A stretch of 64,000 nucleotides of DNA from positions 9,704,399-9,768,398 of the forward strand of contig VZDJ01007747.1 of the NCBI GenBank assembly GCA_008694505.1, read 5' to 3'. The translations under genes and the position numbers were made by a program. The stretch comes from Cyanoderma ruficeps. Lineage: Eukaryota > Chordata > Aves > Passeriformes > Timaliidae. The notes beneath the pieces were generated by a model. It had not been told where the DNA came from. It made no database searches and saw only the letters and a list, made by a program, of their open reading frames with translations. Of the stretch, positions 38,261 through 49,600 are shown one piece after another. How positions within the stretch are numbered: position 1 is the first letter of the stretch; the number at the start of each line of letters is the position of its first letter.

Positions 38261-39060
38261 CCTCTGGGAAGCCTTGTCTTATCCTTTTCCTCCCTCAAAT
38301 CTCTTTTAAAGCTCTTCCAATGAGCTGTTAACTCCTAAACTAGTGAGACAGTGATACCCCACCTGTTACCTGCAGGCTTGGTGTTGCATAAACTGACCCA
38401 CAATAAAAAGCCCCAAAATTCTGCCTGTGACAACAGGCTCAGAGCCAAGTATTGATCTGCTGGCTCTTCCTGTTTTCTCCATCCTTCATTGCACCTGGAA
38501 GGAGAGAGGAGGACACTACTTGTTCTCCTGATCCCTTAACCAGTTGTCCCAAGGTCCTAAATGGCCATACCAGGGCAGAAAGCTCTCTCTTCCCACCTTT
38601 ATCCTGAGCTCCAGGGAGCCAGCAGACTTGCTTGTCTGCATATAGGGCCTTCTGTTCCCTTCAGAAGGGAGTTTCCTTTGATCATGACCAATCTGTTATG
38701 GAAGCAGTTTTGAAGCAAGGCATAGGGCAACTCTGATACCTCCAAGTTAAATGAACTATCATCCTTTTAACCATAATTATTGTTCAGTTCTGCTTGTAGA
38801 TCCTCATACTTATTTTGCCAGGGCACCTGTGTTGGCGCAGGCAGGAACCAAGGCATTCTAAGTAGCTAAGGCATTCACCCCAGCAGTCCTCACAGAGCTC
38901 AGAATTTCATTCTTTGTTTCTCATATTAGAGGAACAGCCTAAACCCAGATGAGTATTAGCTTGTTTTTCCTTTAAAATCTAACAGTATCAACTGAATGTT
39001 TCTGCTTTTGCTTGGTAGTATGTCACCAGATTCATTTGGCCCGTAACACTCCTGTGCCCA
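38261..39060 (-). mobile_element. possible 5' part of the same CR1, ORF1-like
   Basis: On the minus strand, sequence near 38340-38480 translates (with one stop) to a pattern like 'INTWL-ACCHRQNFG' followed by 'TPSLQVTGGVSLS'. This resembles the end of the SGNH-esterase-type domain found in the first ORF of some CR1 elements (a Trp-Leu motif, a Phe-Gly block, and a degraded form of the Asp-Gly-x-His-Leu-Ser active-site motif, here Gly-Gly-Val-Ser-Leu-Ser). Its position just upstream of the RT segment in the same orientation fits one CR1 with internal deletions. The outer limit toward 39060 rests only on GC content. The family assignment is from memory of motifs. Confidence 0.4.
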
Positions 39061-42000
39061 CACTTGCTACATACACCTTAGCCACCAGCACAAAGCTACG
39101 GAGGCTCACAGTCTTCTCATAATTTGTGTCGTCGTTGACTGGAATGACTAATCCCACTGTATGCTGAAAAGCAGGAGTATTTTTGAAGGATGTGAAGTCA
39201 CTTCTTTGTCTCCTGCCGGGATTTTGTGCTTTGCCAAGAAAAGGTAACCCATGACTCTCACACTAGGGCCAGAGAAACATGGAAACATTTGTAATCAAAT
39301 TTTGGTCAATTGAGGTTCAAAGATAAACAGCTATCAGGAGTGTAAACACAAGGCTGTATTTAAATTATAGTCTCTTCTGTGAAATCTTTAGTCAATCTGT
39401 CAATGATGAGGAAAATGTCAGATCATGGCTATTGAATCAAAAATATAAACTATAATATTCAAGGCAGAAATCTTTGCATGAGTCATCTGTACAACATTTT
39501 GAAGCAGTACACAACAGAAAAGAGGAAAAAAAGCAGAATAGAGAAAAAGAGATTCACTGACTACAGTTCTGATGACAGATTTTGCAGAATTTGGACTGAA
39601 TGTTTCTGAAGTTACTCTAATTACCTTTTCATTAGAGATTTTGCACAACATCAAGAAAATACAGACACTGTTACTGAGTAGGTTTCTTATTGATAGATAA
39701 ACAAAAGGATTTTGAGTATTCTTTTTAAAACCCTTAAAAGATGCCAAGTGTAAAGGGTTAACTATAAAATGCTGATTAAATATACCTGGAAAATAGATAT
39801 CCCAGCATCATGCAAGTAATGGCCACTCTTTGTAAAGAGATGGTTATCAGAGGGCCTAAATGCTGCAGGAACACATAACTTGTTTTGACAAAAATGTAAT
39901 GGCTTTGAAAGAACAAGAAGGAAGTATAACACAAGCTGTGTAAGTTTCTACAACATAAAAATTCTGTACAGCAGTGTACCTCCTCAGGCTTAAATGTAAG
40001 ATTCTACATACAGAGGACAATGAAAACTGCATTTGGGTGTAGATAAACTGTGCACTCTGGAGGCCTTTGCCTTTGAAAGCGTGTAAGAATTAACGCAATC
40101 TTTCAATACAGAGATCAAACCGATCATAAGTGAAGCTTCCATTTGCCTCTGAACAATAAAAATAGGGCACTCATACTTTCTTTGCCATGGAGATGTTGGA
40201 AATCAAGCTTATGCTGTTTTCAGCCTAATGTAATGTTTCCTGCCTCCCACTTTTTAAGTTATTTATACTCACAGAACAATGTATTGCATGCAATATAAAG
40301 ACACATGTACCAGTTCTTACTTAATGCTCTTCATGAATACCATCTAAGGAATTTTATAAAAGGTAATGTTATACCTACTTATGGAGGGAAGATGGAGACA
40401 GGGCAGTTAACTTTCCTGTGGAGCCTCACCCCATTGGCTGCATATCTAAGAACACATCCCAAGTATCCCAAAGTCACCTTGGGGGTTTTTGTGTCTTTCT
40501 CACAAGACTGAAAATTATGGCCAAACTATGGAAAGCATAACTTTGAATTATCACAGAAAAGAGCCATGTTCTCAACACTGTGGAGCCGTTTAAGGTGATT
40601 CTTTCTTTTCATGGCCAACTTTGAAAAGTTGGGCTTATGTTACTGGCTACGTCTCTAAGGTTCCTTTCTTAGGCATAATAGACATAAATAATTATTTTTC
40701 TCAGATGAAAATGCACACACTAGTGTCAACCATACTCCAGTTACTAGGGCAACAAGGAGAACACACTCACAAAATGCACGAGCCAGATAAAATCAGCTCC
40801 TGTTTATGCATGACTTGTGACAATCAGCATTGGCAAAAGATTTAAAAACAGACGACTGGCACTAGGCTACTAAACAGACACCATTAATTTTATTCTTTTT
40901 TCTCCTGCATGCACTGCATTTCACTTACATCCTTTTGACTTCACTTCCTAGCAGAAAATTGTTCTAGCTTAAGTATGGAAGTTATTATCATTCCTTCCTT
41001 CAGATTCAGACATCCAAATAAATGAAACTTCAACAGTGCTTAACATCAAGCAGCTTCCAGTCTCCAAGACTAATAGAACTGCTAGGATTAAAAGTGGTAA
41101 GAACAGGCTTAACTATCTGGAATAATGTAGGCAAAATATCATGTCATTTTTATGTGAAGCATTTAGATAGTGAAAAAAAAAAATCAAGCCTGACATCGAA
41201 CTAATCAAAGCTAAGTTATAGCATCATATCAAAGCTTTATAAAACTAATCTTTGGAAAACAATTCTCAGAAGTTCATTCACTTTGTCAATAACACTTTAG
41301 TCACAGCAGTTGCAGTTCTGCTGTAAACAACTTGCTAATTGTATTTCTCAGTCTTTATGGTGAGAGACATGCTAATGGATTTAAGCATGTCATTACAACA
41401 GAAGAGTCCCTCACAAGAAACAAAAGCTCACAAACAAGCTACTCTCTCCAATTAAATCATAGCCGCCCCACATACACACCCACAGTCACTTTGCTTCTTC
41501 TGAGAGCTTGCATGGGAGAGGAGCAAAATCAGTACAAAACTGTCAGTACAAACATGCAGTAGAGAAACGTTCCATCATCTGCAAGATCGAGTGTTTGCAT
41601 AATGGAAACAGTGCTTTAATTTGACAGCATACAAGGAATCATACATTCATTATGATTTCTACAAGTGTCCCTGTAAATCAGTAGTCTATAATCACTAATT
41701 CATTCTATACGCTGACTTTGGCATAACTCCCAACACATTATAAGACTTAATAACATTTAAATCAGGATTAATGTAGAAAGTTACAGCAACATCTTCCAAA
41801 CTTATCTGGGCCTAACAAACTGCCTAAATTCACAATATTTATATTTTATTTGTATAAATTTCATTTTAAAAGTAATATGCTATCTCTGGGAGCACAGTGA
41901 GCATTTCATTGTATACATAAAGTAATTCTTAAATGTTCTTCATAAAAAACATCAGATCGTCCAAGTGCTTTCAGTAAATTATATATGTAAAATTATGTAA

Positions 42001-45000
42001 TTTATTTTTGAAACTGTTATTGGATAAGTAACATGTCTACAATTCATATGCCATGAAATTGATAAAGGCAGTAATAAAATATTCTGTTCATCAGAACAAA
42101 AAGTTCATCCTTGTACTTTCAAAAAGCCATATTAAATCAAAACTGGAACACCATCTTATCAAGTGTGCTATGAAACACTGCTGCCATCTACACAAATTAG
42201 TATTGAAGAAATTTGATTTCTGTTTCCCTTTTCATTTTGCAGTAATTTGCAGAAATAAAGGCATCAGCTTTAGGAACCTTGTTGCTGGGATAATTATGCA
42301 GTTTATTGAATTTTGTTATTGTTTTTTCATTTTTGTGTATCTTTCATCAAAGGAATTCCTTTTTCTTCTGCTATAGTTCTCTAGAAAAATGAATTCTGTA
42401 AATTTAATAAAACAATTTTTGAACACTATGATAAACATCCAGGAGACAGTTTTCAATAGTATTCAGAGCAATTCTGCTTATGCATAAGAAAAAACTCCTA
42501 GAAAGATTCATTTCCACTCACCCATATTTCTACTACCTCACTAAGTAACTTCCAGAATACATCATAGATATATTCTGTATGTTCCATAATTTTACATTTG
42601 TCTCAAGTAACTCTTTCCACAAAAAAAAATCCTAACTCTTCTGCCCAACCAACCTATGAACAGCTAACCTTCATTAAAAAAAGTCACTAAAGAAATAGGT
42701 CAAGTAGGGCTGGATTACAGCCCAGTTTGCTATATTAGCAGAAATCTGTCAGTTCATACAAATATTTCCTTTTTATGGTGAATATATTTATATTTATATT
42801 TAGTGAATATGTTTCTATTTAAGTCCAGAAAGTCAAAAACATCAATGCAAGCTTAGCATAATTCCCCAATATCCAATTCAGTGACATTCAGGATAGAGAA
42901 GCAGTCTGTAGGCCCAAGATTTTTCAGTTTTTTCCACTCATGAACCAAGAGAAACTGCAATTCTAAATTATATTGACACAACAATGAAACCAGAATTTTA
43001 CACTCATTAAGTCATTGTGCTTCTGCTGTTCCTATAAAGCTACACCCACAACTACCTCTCATTACCCACTGTCTCATTCAAACCCTTCTGTACCATTTCA
43101 TGTGGCCAGCCTTCTGTCAAAGGCTGTATCCCAAGTGGGAACTGGCCGTTGCCTTCCCAAGGCACAGAGTACCAGCACCACAGCCCTCACAGTATCTCAA
43201 ATTGCCTCCTGTGTACACATATCATGCTCAGAGCTCTTCTTAGAAAGAAGGCAGAACTTGGCCCTTGCAACCCTAAGGGCAGCTGGCAGGTAGATAAGTG
43301 TCCAAGTTTTTTTAGTAATATCAATGAAGACACAGGGATTGCAAAAGTTAAAATTTGAGTCATAGGTCCTACAGTGAATCACTATGTTAATATATTTGAC
43401 ATCAAATACTTCATTTAATCATGGTGAGTAACATGCTCCACACATTCTACACAAGCTCCCAGAGACACATTTTTCAAAAGCCCAAGGCAGTTACTACTAC
43501 ACCAGAGCTAGAGATTACCTTTCCACTCCTTCTTCATGACCTCTGTACTGTGCTCATGCATTCTGTACCCTGGTGAGAGCTAGAAATTACACCAGCTCCA
43601 GTTATATTCAGATTTTCTTTCCACCACAGTAACCACATGCTCAGCAGCACAAAGTCCCATATTTTACTGCTTGCAGCTGCAGTAATACTGGACAAACATT
43701 TCAATTATTTGAATACTCCAGAGCACCTGAATATTATTATACCAACAATGTGAATTTTGTTTTTAATTTATATGCAACTGATACACTGGAAGCTAATCTG
43801 CAGGGAAAAAAATAGAATAATTTCACATTTAATAATATTTATTTCTCACTTTAAATAAATAATCATTTTTAGATGGATCACTAATAAAAATTGATTATAT
43901 TTCATTATTTTTACTCAACCTTTCCATTAAAATAACATGGAAATGGCCAGTGCAATGTCTAAGCCTAAGCATATCAATGAGCAGGGCCAGGGAAGTTTGA
44001 CTAAGAACCTTTAGCACAGGTGAGAAATTCCATTGGTTGTAGAGACCTGTAGAAGAGGAAGCAGCCCCTTCTTGCTTCAACAGAAAATCATTAAGACTGT
44101 CCAAAAAAGAAGAATAGGTAACAAAGTGAGGGAGGAGAAAATTAACTAATAATAGTAACAGGAAAATCTTTAGCAGGAAAAAGAGGAAGGAAAGCAAGAA
44201 GCAAGCAATTACCCAGAAGAGTAATGAAAATCTCACCTGGTTACTGTGAGAGAATTGCAAAGATTAAATAGAGGTGAAACAGAAAAATAGGTTTCAATCT
44301 GTCCAGTTCATTGTGATCTGGAAGACATTTTTTTTCCCCTTCCCCTTGCAACATCTTTTATTTTCTTCAACTTTTAAGGTCTCCTTCATTGTTCTTTAGT
44401 CTGAAAAAACCAAGTGTTGCCTGTCTTTCCACGCAAGTTGTTAATGCTGCTCTCTTCTGCAGTATTTCCAAGTAGTCTTTTTATTTTTTTTTCCCCCCAA
44501 AAGTGAGATTGCCCAAACCCCTGGGAACACAGCTCCTTCAGCTTTCCGCTAAAAGGCAGGATAAGCTCCTCTCCTAGAAATGACTCACACTTCTGACCTA
44601 CTGAGTCTTGAAGAAAATCTGAAGGTGCGGCTACACAAACACAGGATCCATTTTGCTGAGTATTACATGGATAAATATGTTATTCATTTCCTTGTTGGTA
44701 AGCCCTGCCTCTCACCTTGGGGGAGAGATGGCAGGAAAGCACAGCCAAAGGACATTCAAAAGGATAATATGGAGGTTGAAACCTTTCTCCCGTTTTCAGC
44801 TTTTCTCTGAAAGTTTCATTAAAAACAGAATCTAGTTCAGTAAGTTCTTTCATCACATTATATGCCAGGTGTGAATATTTCATAGAACAACAGGTTTTGA
44901 CTATCTATTTACACCCTATTGTTCTTGAAGATTTGGACACATGCAGAATAAAACATAATCCTGTAAACTTAATCAATTTTCTGTTGTACTGAAGATTAAC

Positions 45001-46520
45001 TGTATTACATTTTAATCACAGCCAGAAAATAGACCTAAAATCAAACAGTCTGTAAAAAAGATAGGCTTAAAATATTCTTTTATCCGTGTCACTGCTTTAA
45101 AATATGTATCATCAGGAGACTGAATCCTACTCCAGGTACCACCTTCAGCACCTCTAACCAGCTACACCAGATTCTTTATGAATCATTTTTCTCACCAGGA
45201 CAGTGGAACTGTATTATCCAGCCACTCTCAAAGAGGACTCGAAATACAGAGATAAAGAATGTACTTGGTACAATTACAATAAAGTAAAATACCTACCACA
45301 GTCCTAATGAAAAAAAGAGAAAGTAAAGGCATGCCACCGTGAAGTCTGTGTTTCACGTGTTTCTTTGTGAAACTCTTCTAGCTGTTTCCAAGGATGCACC
45401 TGTAGCCTTTACACATAACATAGGCTGACATGAAAAAGCTTACACTCAAATCAATACTTCTGTGTATATACAAGTCAAGAGATAGCTTTAAATGATTAGA
45501 AGAGCTGATAACGTATTACAGCTACAAAAAAAGGGTTTTTTTTGCTCTTTCCAAAGTCTTCCTAAATTGTAAGGAAAAAAAACCCCATGCATGTTTTAAT
45601 AAGTGCTACAAAGTCTGTGATGGATACATTAAGAAAACCAAGAAAATATGGAGTAATTTAATTCAGATTTTGAGCTACTGTCACTGTACAACTATTGGAA
45701 AACATTACCCCTCTAAAATGGACTCAACCAGGATAACAGTAGCCTGTTATCCTGTGCCTTCCATTCAAGTTGTAGTAGAGGATATACAGACTAATTCTGC
45801 ATCTCTGTTTTTATGTTCTTCTATTTTATATCCTTTTTTTGTGTGTGTGAGAGAAAACTTCCTGTATTATGAATGGTTTATTATAATAATAGTTATCATG
45901 ACCAGAAAAATATGGTATTAGCTATGAAAAACATGAGTTTGCTGCCAGTTGGATAGTTAAGATTCGGTATAAGTCCTTGAATAAAGCCACAGTATGGGAT
46001 TTTTAATTAGCTCTTTGCAGGATTTTGCAAGTTGTAACTTGCATGAAAACATCCTCATTTATAGAGTTCCACTAAGGCTACCTGATTAATCTGGGTGACA
46101 TATAAGGGCTATATGCACATCTTCCTGTGCATGCCAGCTACAAATAGTTATTAGAGCAAGTGATGAGCTGAGTGATTTCAGCACAAGGAAGAAAAAAAGG
46201 GAACTAGACCAGATTCAACCTGAAAAGTAAATCATTAACATAAGCACTTTCGGTAGATGAGTGTTTCAATCTGTGGGTAGCTGAATTCTGATTCCTAAAA
46301 TCAACACAGCAGAACAGGGGGTGTTGTGCTAATGACTCTGTTTACTTACATTACAATCACACTTATTCAATACATGGTTAATGACTAAGCACACAGTAAA
46401 TCTATTAAACCCAAGGACAAAAGGTACCAAGAGGTATTCTGCTCCATTGTTACTTTGGAGCCTAATGTACTTGGTATCAGTTTGACTGGATGGCTTCTCA
46501 CAAATCTCCAAAACAGAAGA
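39061..46520. other. intergenic sequence upstream of annexin A10, no gene recognised
   Basis: About 7.5 kb. Apart from short simple sequence and an 11-bp inverted repeat (45533-45543 with 45575-45585), nothing was recognised. Frames such as 39418-39747 (-), 42053-42376 (+) and 43895-44260 (-) are hydrophobic or low-complexity readings of AT-rich DNA. Distal regulatory elements for annexin A10 could lie here, but none can be shown from a single sequence. Confidence 0.55.
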
Positions 46521-46529
46521 AGGTTTAAC

Positions 46530-46537
46530 TATAAAAA
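46530..46537 (+). promoter_or_regulatory. TATA-like box upstream of annexin A10
   Basis: The octamer tataaaaa lies 81 bases before the annexin A10 start codon. If used, transcription would start near 46560 and leave a leader of about 50 bases. The same interval also looks like a 3' splice site: a pyrimidine-rich run ending in ttttag at 46559. The start codon could therefore sit in a second exon instead. I cannot decide between the two. Confidence 0.4.
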
Positions 46538-46610
46538 TTTTATTTATTCTTGCTTTTAGTCTAGGGAAGCTACTATTCCATCACAACAGAACTTGAAGAC
46601 TCACATCAAA

Positions 46611-46628
46611 ATGTATTGTGGAGATTAT
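46611..46628 (+). CDS. ANXA10: annexin A10, coding exon 1 (start codon and N-terminal tail)
   Basis: This exon encodes the first six residues, MYCGDY, closely matching the known annexin A10 N terminus. Annexin A10 is an atypical member of the annexin family of membrane-binding proteins. In mammals it is expressed mainly in stomach lining, and it is unusual in having lost most calcium-binding sites. The start is supported by a good initiation context (A at -3), an in-frame stop at 46557-46559, and no other in-frame ATG between them. The exon ends at a strong donor (gtgagt at 46629) in phase 0. The next exon continues the protein in frame. The 5' leader boundary is unknown. The gene runs off the window: only 103 residues out of the family's roughly 320 are present here. 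Confidence 0.95.
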
Positions 46629-49600
46629 GTGAGTATGATTATTTGTTCTCTGAAATCTTCCAAAACTTTTCATTCCTCTTGAGTTGTCAACACAAGGGTG
46701 CATTGTGTTGGGGTCCATTTCCCTTCACTGGTAGAAATTAATCTTAGGTGAAGATAATTTGTGATTTGGGTTTAATTCTGGTGTTATTTATTATATATAT
46801 CAAGTGTCTGAAACGACGATTAAAATATGAAGAATTATCAGTTCCTGTCTCATAATTTTACACCTTTCAAGGAAAAACAACTCAAACCTCCTTGTGAGGT
46901 CCTTTAGGTGGGTTTTCTAGGCTTGCACTTAGCTGCTAAACAAGAAATTAACTTATATATTATCACCCAACTGTATTAAAGATAAAAATCTGAATTTTCA
47001 GAAGATACCTATTTCTAGCAGTATTTTGGGTGGGTTATAATTTGACAAGACCATCTGCAGCTGCATAAAGTAACTGAATAGCTTTATAATTTATAAATAT
47101 TTGGTTTTGTTCATAGCATGAAAAATATTTTAAAGTAAAAAAATGCCACCTCTACAAAAGCCACAACACAAGAAAGAGTTACCAGTGATTGTTCCCCATC
47201 AAAAAGCTGTACAATACATTAAATGGCTTCACTAGTGCTCTTTGAGAAAAAAAAAAGTTGATAGGGAAATTTTAAATTTCCATTCTGGAAACTATTGGAG
47301 TTACTATTTCATGACAACAAAATATGAAATTTCTCTCTGTACCTGGCATACTGATCATTATGTTCTCTAAGGATTTTCATTCAATTATTATTGGTATGAA
47401 TAATGATTCTTCCTTTCAAAGGCTTTTTACATGTACATTCCCAACAAAATTACAAACCAATATGGAATTTTCTAAAGGAGAAATATTTTTCCCTTTCTTA
47501 TTTTAATAGAAAGTATTATTGCTTAATTATTCTAATCTTGCCAGTAAAGTATTTCTTCTGATAAAATTATATCGCATATATTTGCTTTTCTAAAGTGATT
47601 GCTATTGAATCAGGATTAGTAATATGTTTGGTTTTCTGTGATTTTGGATCTTGCATACCTTACTAGACAGGTAAGAACTTAAACCAGATTTTCTTGTTTC
47701 TTTTTTAATTTTTCTTTTAGTTACACTGATTCTGTAATCTGTAGCTGACAATTTAAGGGAGACAGTAAGAATAGTATACCTTGAAAAGGTAGCAGATCAG
47801 TTTCAGTTGGAGAAGTGAAGAAATACAGTTTATTTTCTTCTACTGATTTATTGCCACCAATTATATTTAAATAATTGACACTGCATCTGCATATAACATG
47901 TTGTCTGATATTAATTATAGTACCTTATAAAATAACATACAGAAGAAATTCTTTAAAGTCATTACAATTGGCAATTATATTTGCAATAATAATGCAGTAT
48001 TTTGATAGCATTATAAAGAAAATCTAATAGATAAGAATTTTTAACTGGCAGATGTTTACAACTGTATATAGGCTTAATATAATGTAACCATTACATATTA
48101 GTCAGCCTACTGAACTACTTGAGCAGAGGGGATACAAGTTTCTAATTCTGATACATTGAATTACATCAAAATACCCCAGAATAAATGGTTTTCATACAAT
48201 CTCTTTATTCCCTCTTCTTCTAAACATAAAAAAGCACACCAATAAACCCTTTGTTTTTTCATCGTCACAGACACAAGAGAGCACAGAAGCAACTGTAGAC
48301 AATGGGGAACATATCAGTCCCAGGAAAGACATGAAAATCTGATTACAGGCTTTGAAAAGTATTGGGACGGATTCTCAGATTAGGTAAATTTTTACTATTT
48401 ATTCCAATTTCCATGAGTTATGGAATGGAAAGGGAGAGAAATTAGGTATTTTTATGAACTAGATCACTGGATCCTAGGAACAGACTTCCCTGCTGGGGCA
48501 TCCAGACAGAATGGGGACATGTAAGGCAGAGCTGCATGTAAACATTCTTCCCTGGATGCTGCTGGTATGTCAAGATAAAGTTGGTCACGGAGCAGTGGCA
48601 GTTTTTTTCTGAAGAGACTCAGCAACAAAACAGCAGAAAAATCACTCCAGCAAATTTCAATCAAGAAAACAGGGCTTATGCAGGACTGAGTGGTGAGACT
48701 GTCACATTAATTTCTCCTCTGCTCTTCTTAAACACAATTCTAGATTGAGAAAAAGTCTTAGAAGTATATTTTGAACTTAGAGATATTGTTCAAGGAATCC
48801 AAGAACATACATTATACCATTAATTCAGAAGCATAAGAAAAATGAAAAAAAAAATCAGAAGCATTACTTTCAAACTGTGCTTTGTTCTTTAAAATGATCT
48901 TCTTTATATTTTATGCTACCCATATCACTAATTACACACACTATCTGTGAACAATCAGATAGGATAGAGCCTCGCACAATCAAGATGTACAAACTGTTAA
49001 GAGCAGCAGCCCTGCCAGATTCAGCAATGCAAGGCATCATCATTATCAGAGGTTACATACCAAAAAATGGTTCCCTATAATAAGTACCACAGGTAGAACT
49101 ACCAGAAATTAGACAGGATGATATCTATGACCTCTCTGAAATACATATACAGAGAGAGACTGAAGGCTTTGGAGAAACAATTTTCTATGTTTAGAAGTAT
49201 CCTTTCCACTACTGTATCATATATTATTGAAATGAAATGGTGCACATTCAAGAAACTCACAGCAAACCAAAATACTCATGAAATTTTTATTTAATAAAGT
49301 TGCACACCAAGGATATCTTTGCAAAAGTATAGCTAGCTCATAGCACATGGTTAGCTAATAAAGAAAGCATTTTACTTTAGTAGACATTCCCCATGGGAAA
49401 TATTCAGACTAAGGAGTCTGACTTCAATTGTTTCTTATCAGCAGAATGACTTACTGAACAAATATTATTAGAAGGTTGCTCATACTTCAGAACGCTTTTC
49501 CATCACAAAACCGAATTGCCTGAAGTTTACACATCACACTTTGATAAGAGCAGTCTCACCTTTTACTGATACGTTTGTTGAACTTATGACTTTGGTCAGA

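Noticed and set aside
43895..44260. 121-codon minus frame with a very hydrophobic Leu/Phe-rich stretch resembling membrane segments
   Set aside because: The hydrophobicity comes from a purine-rich + strand (AGGA/GAAA runs) read in antisense. No family match or exon context.
1..46528. Looked for minus-strand SPOCK3 exons (the divergent neighbour in mammals)
   Set aside because: No segment matching the conserved SPOCK3 N-terminal, Kazal or thyroglobulin-type regions was recognised by eye, and there is no GC-rich 5' end.
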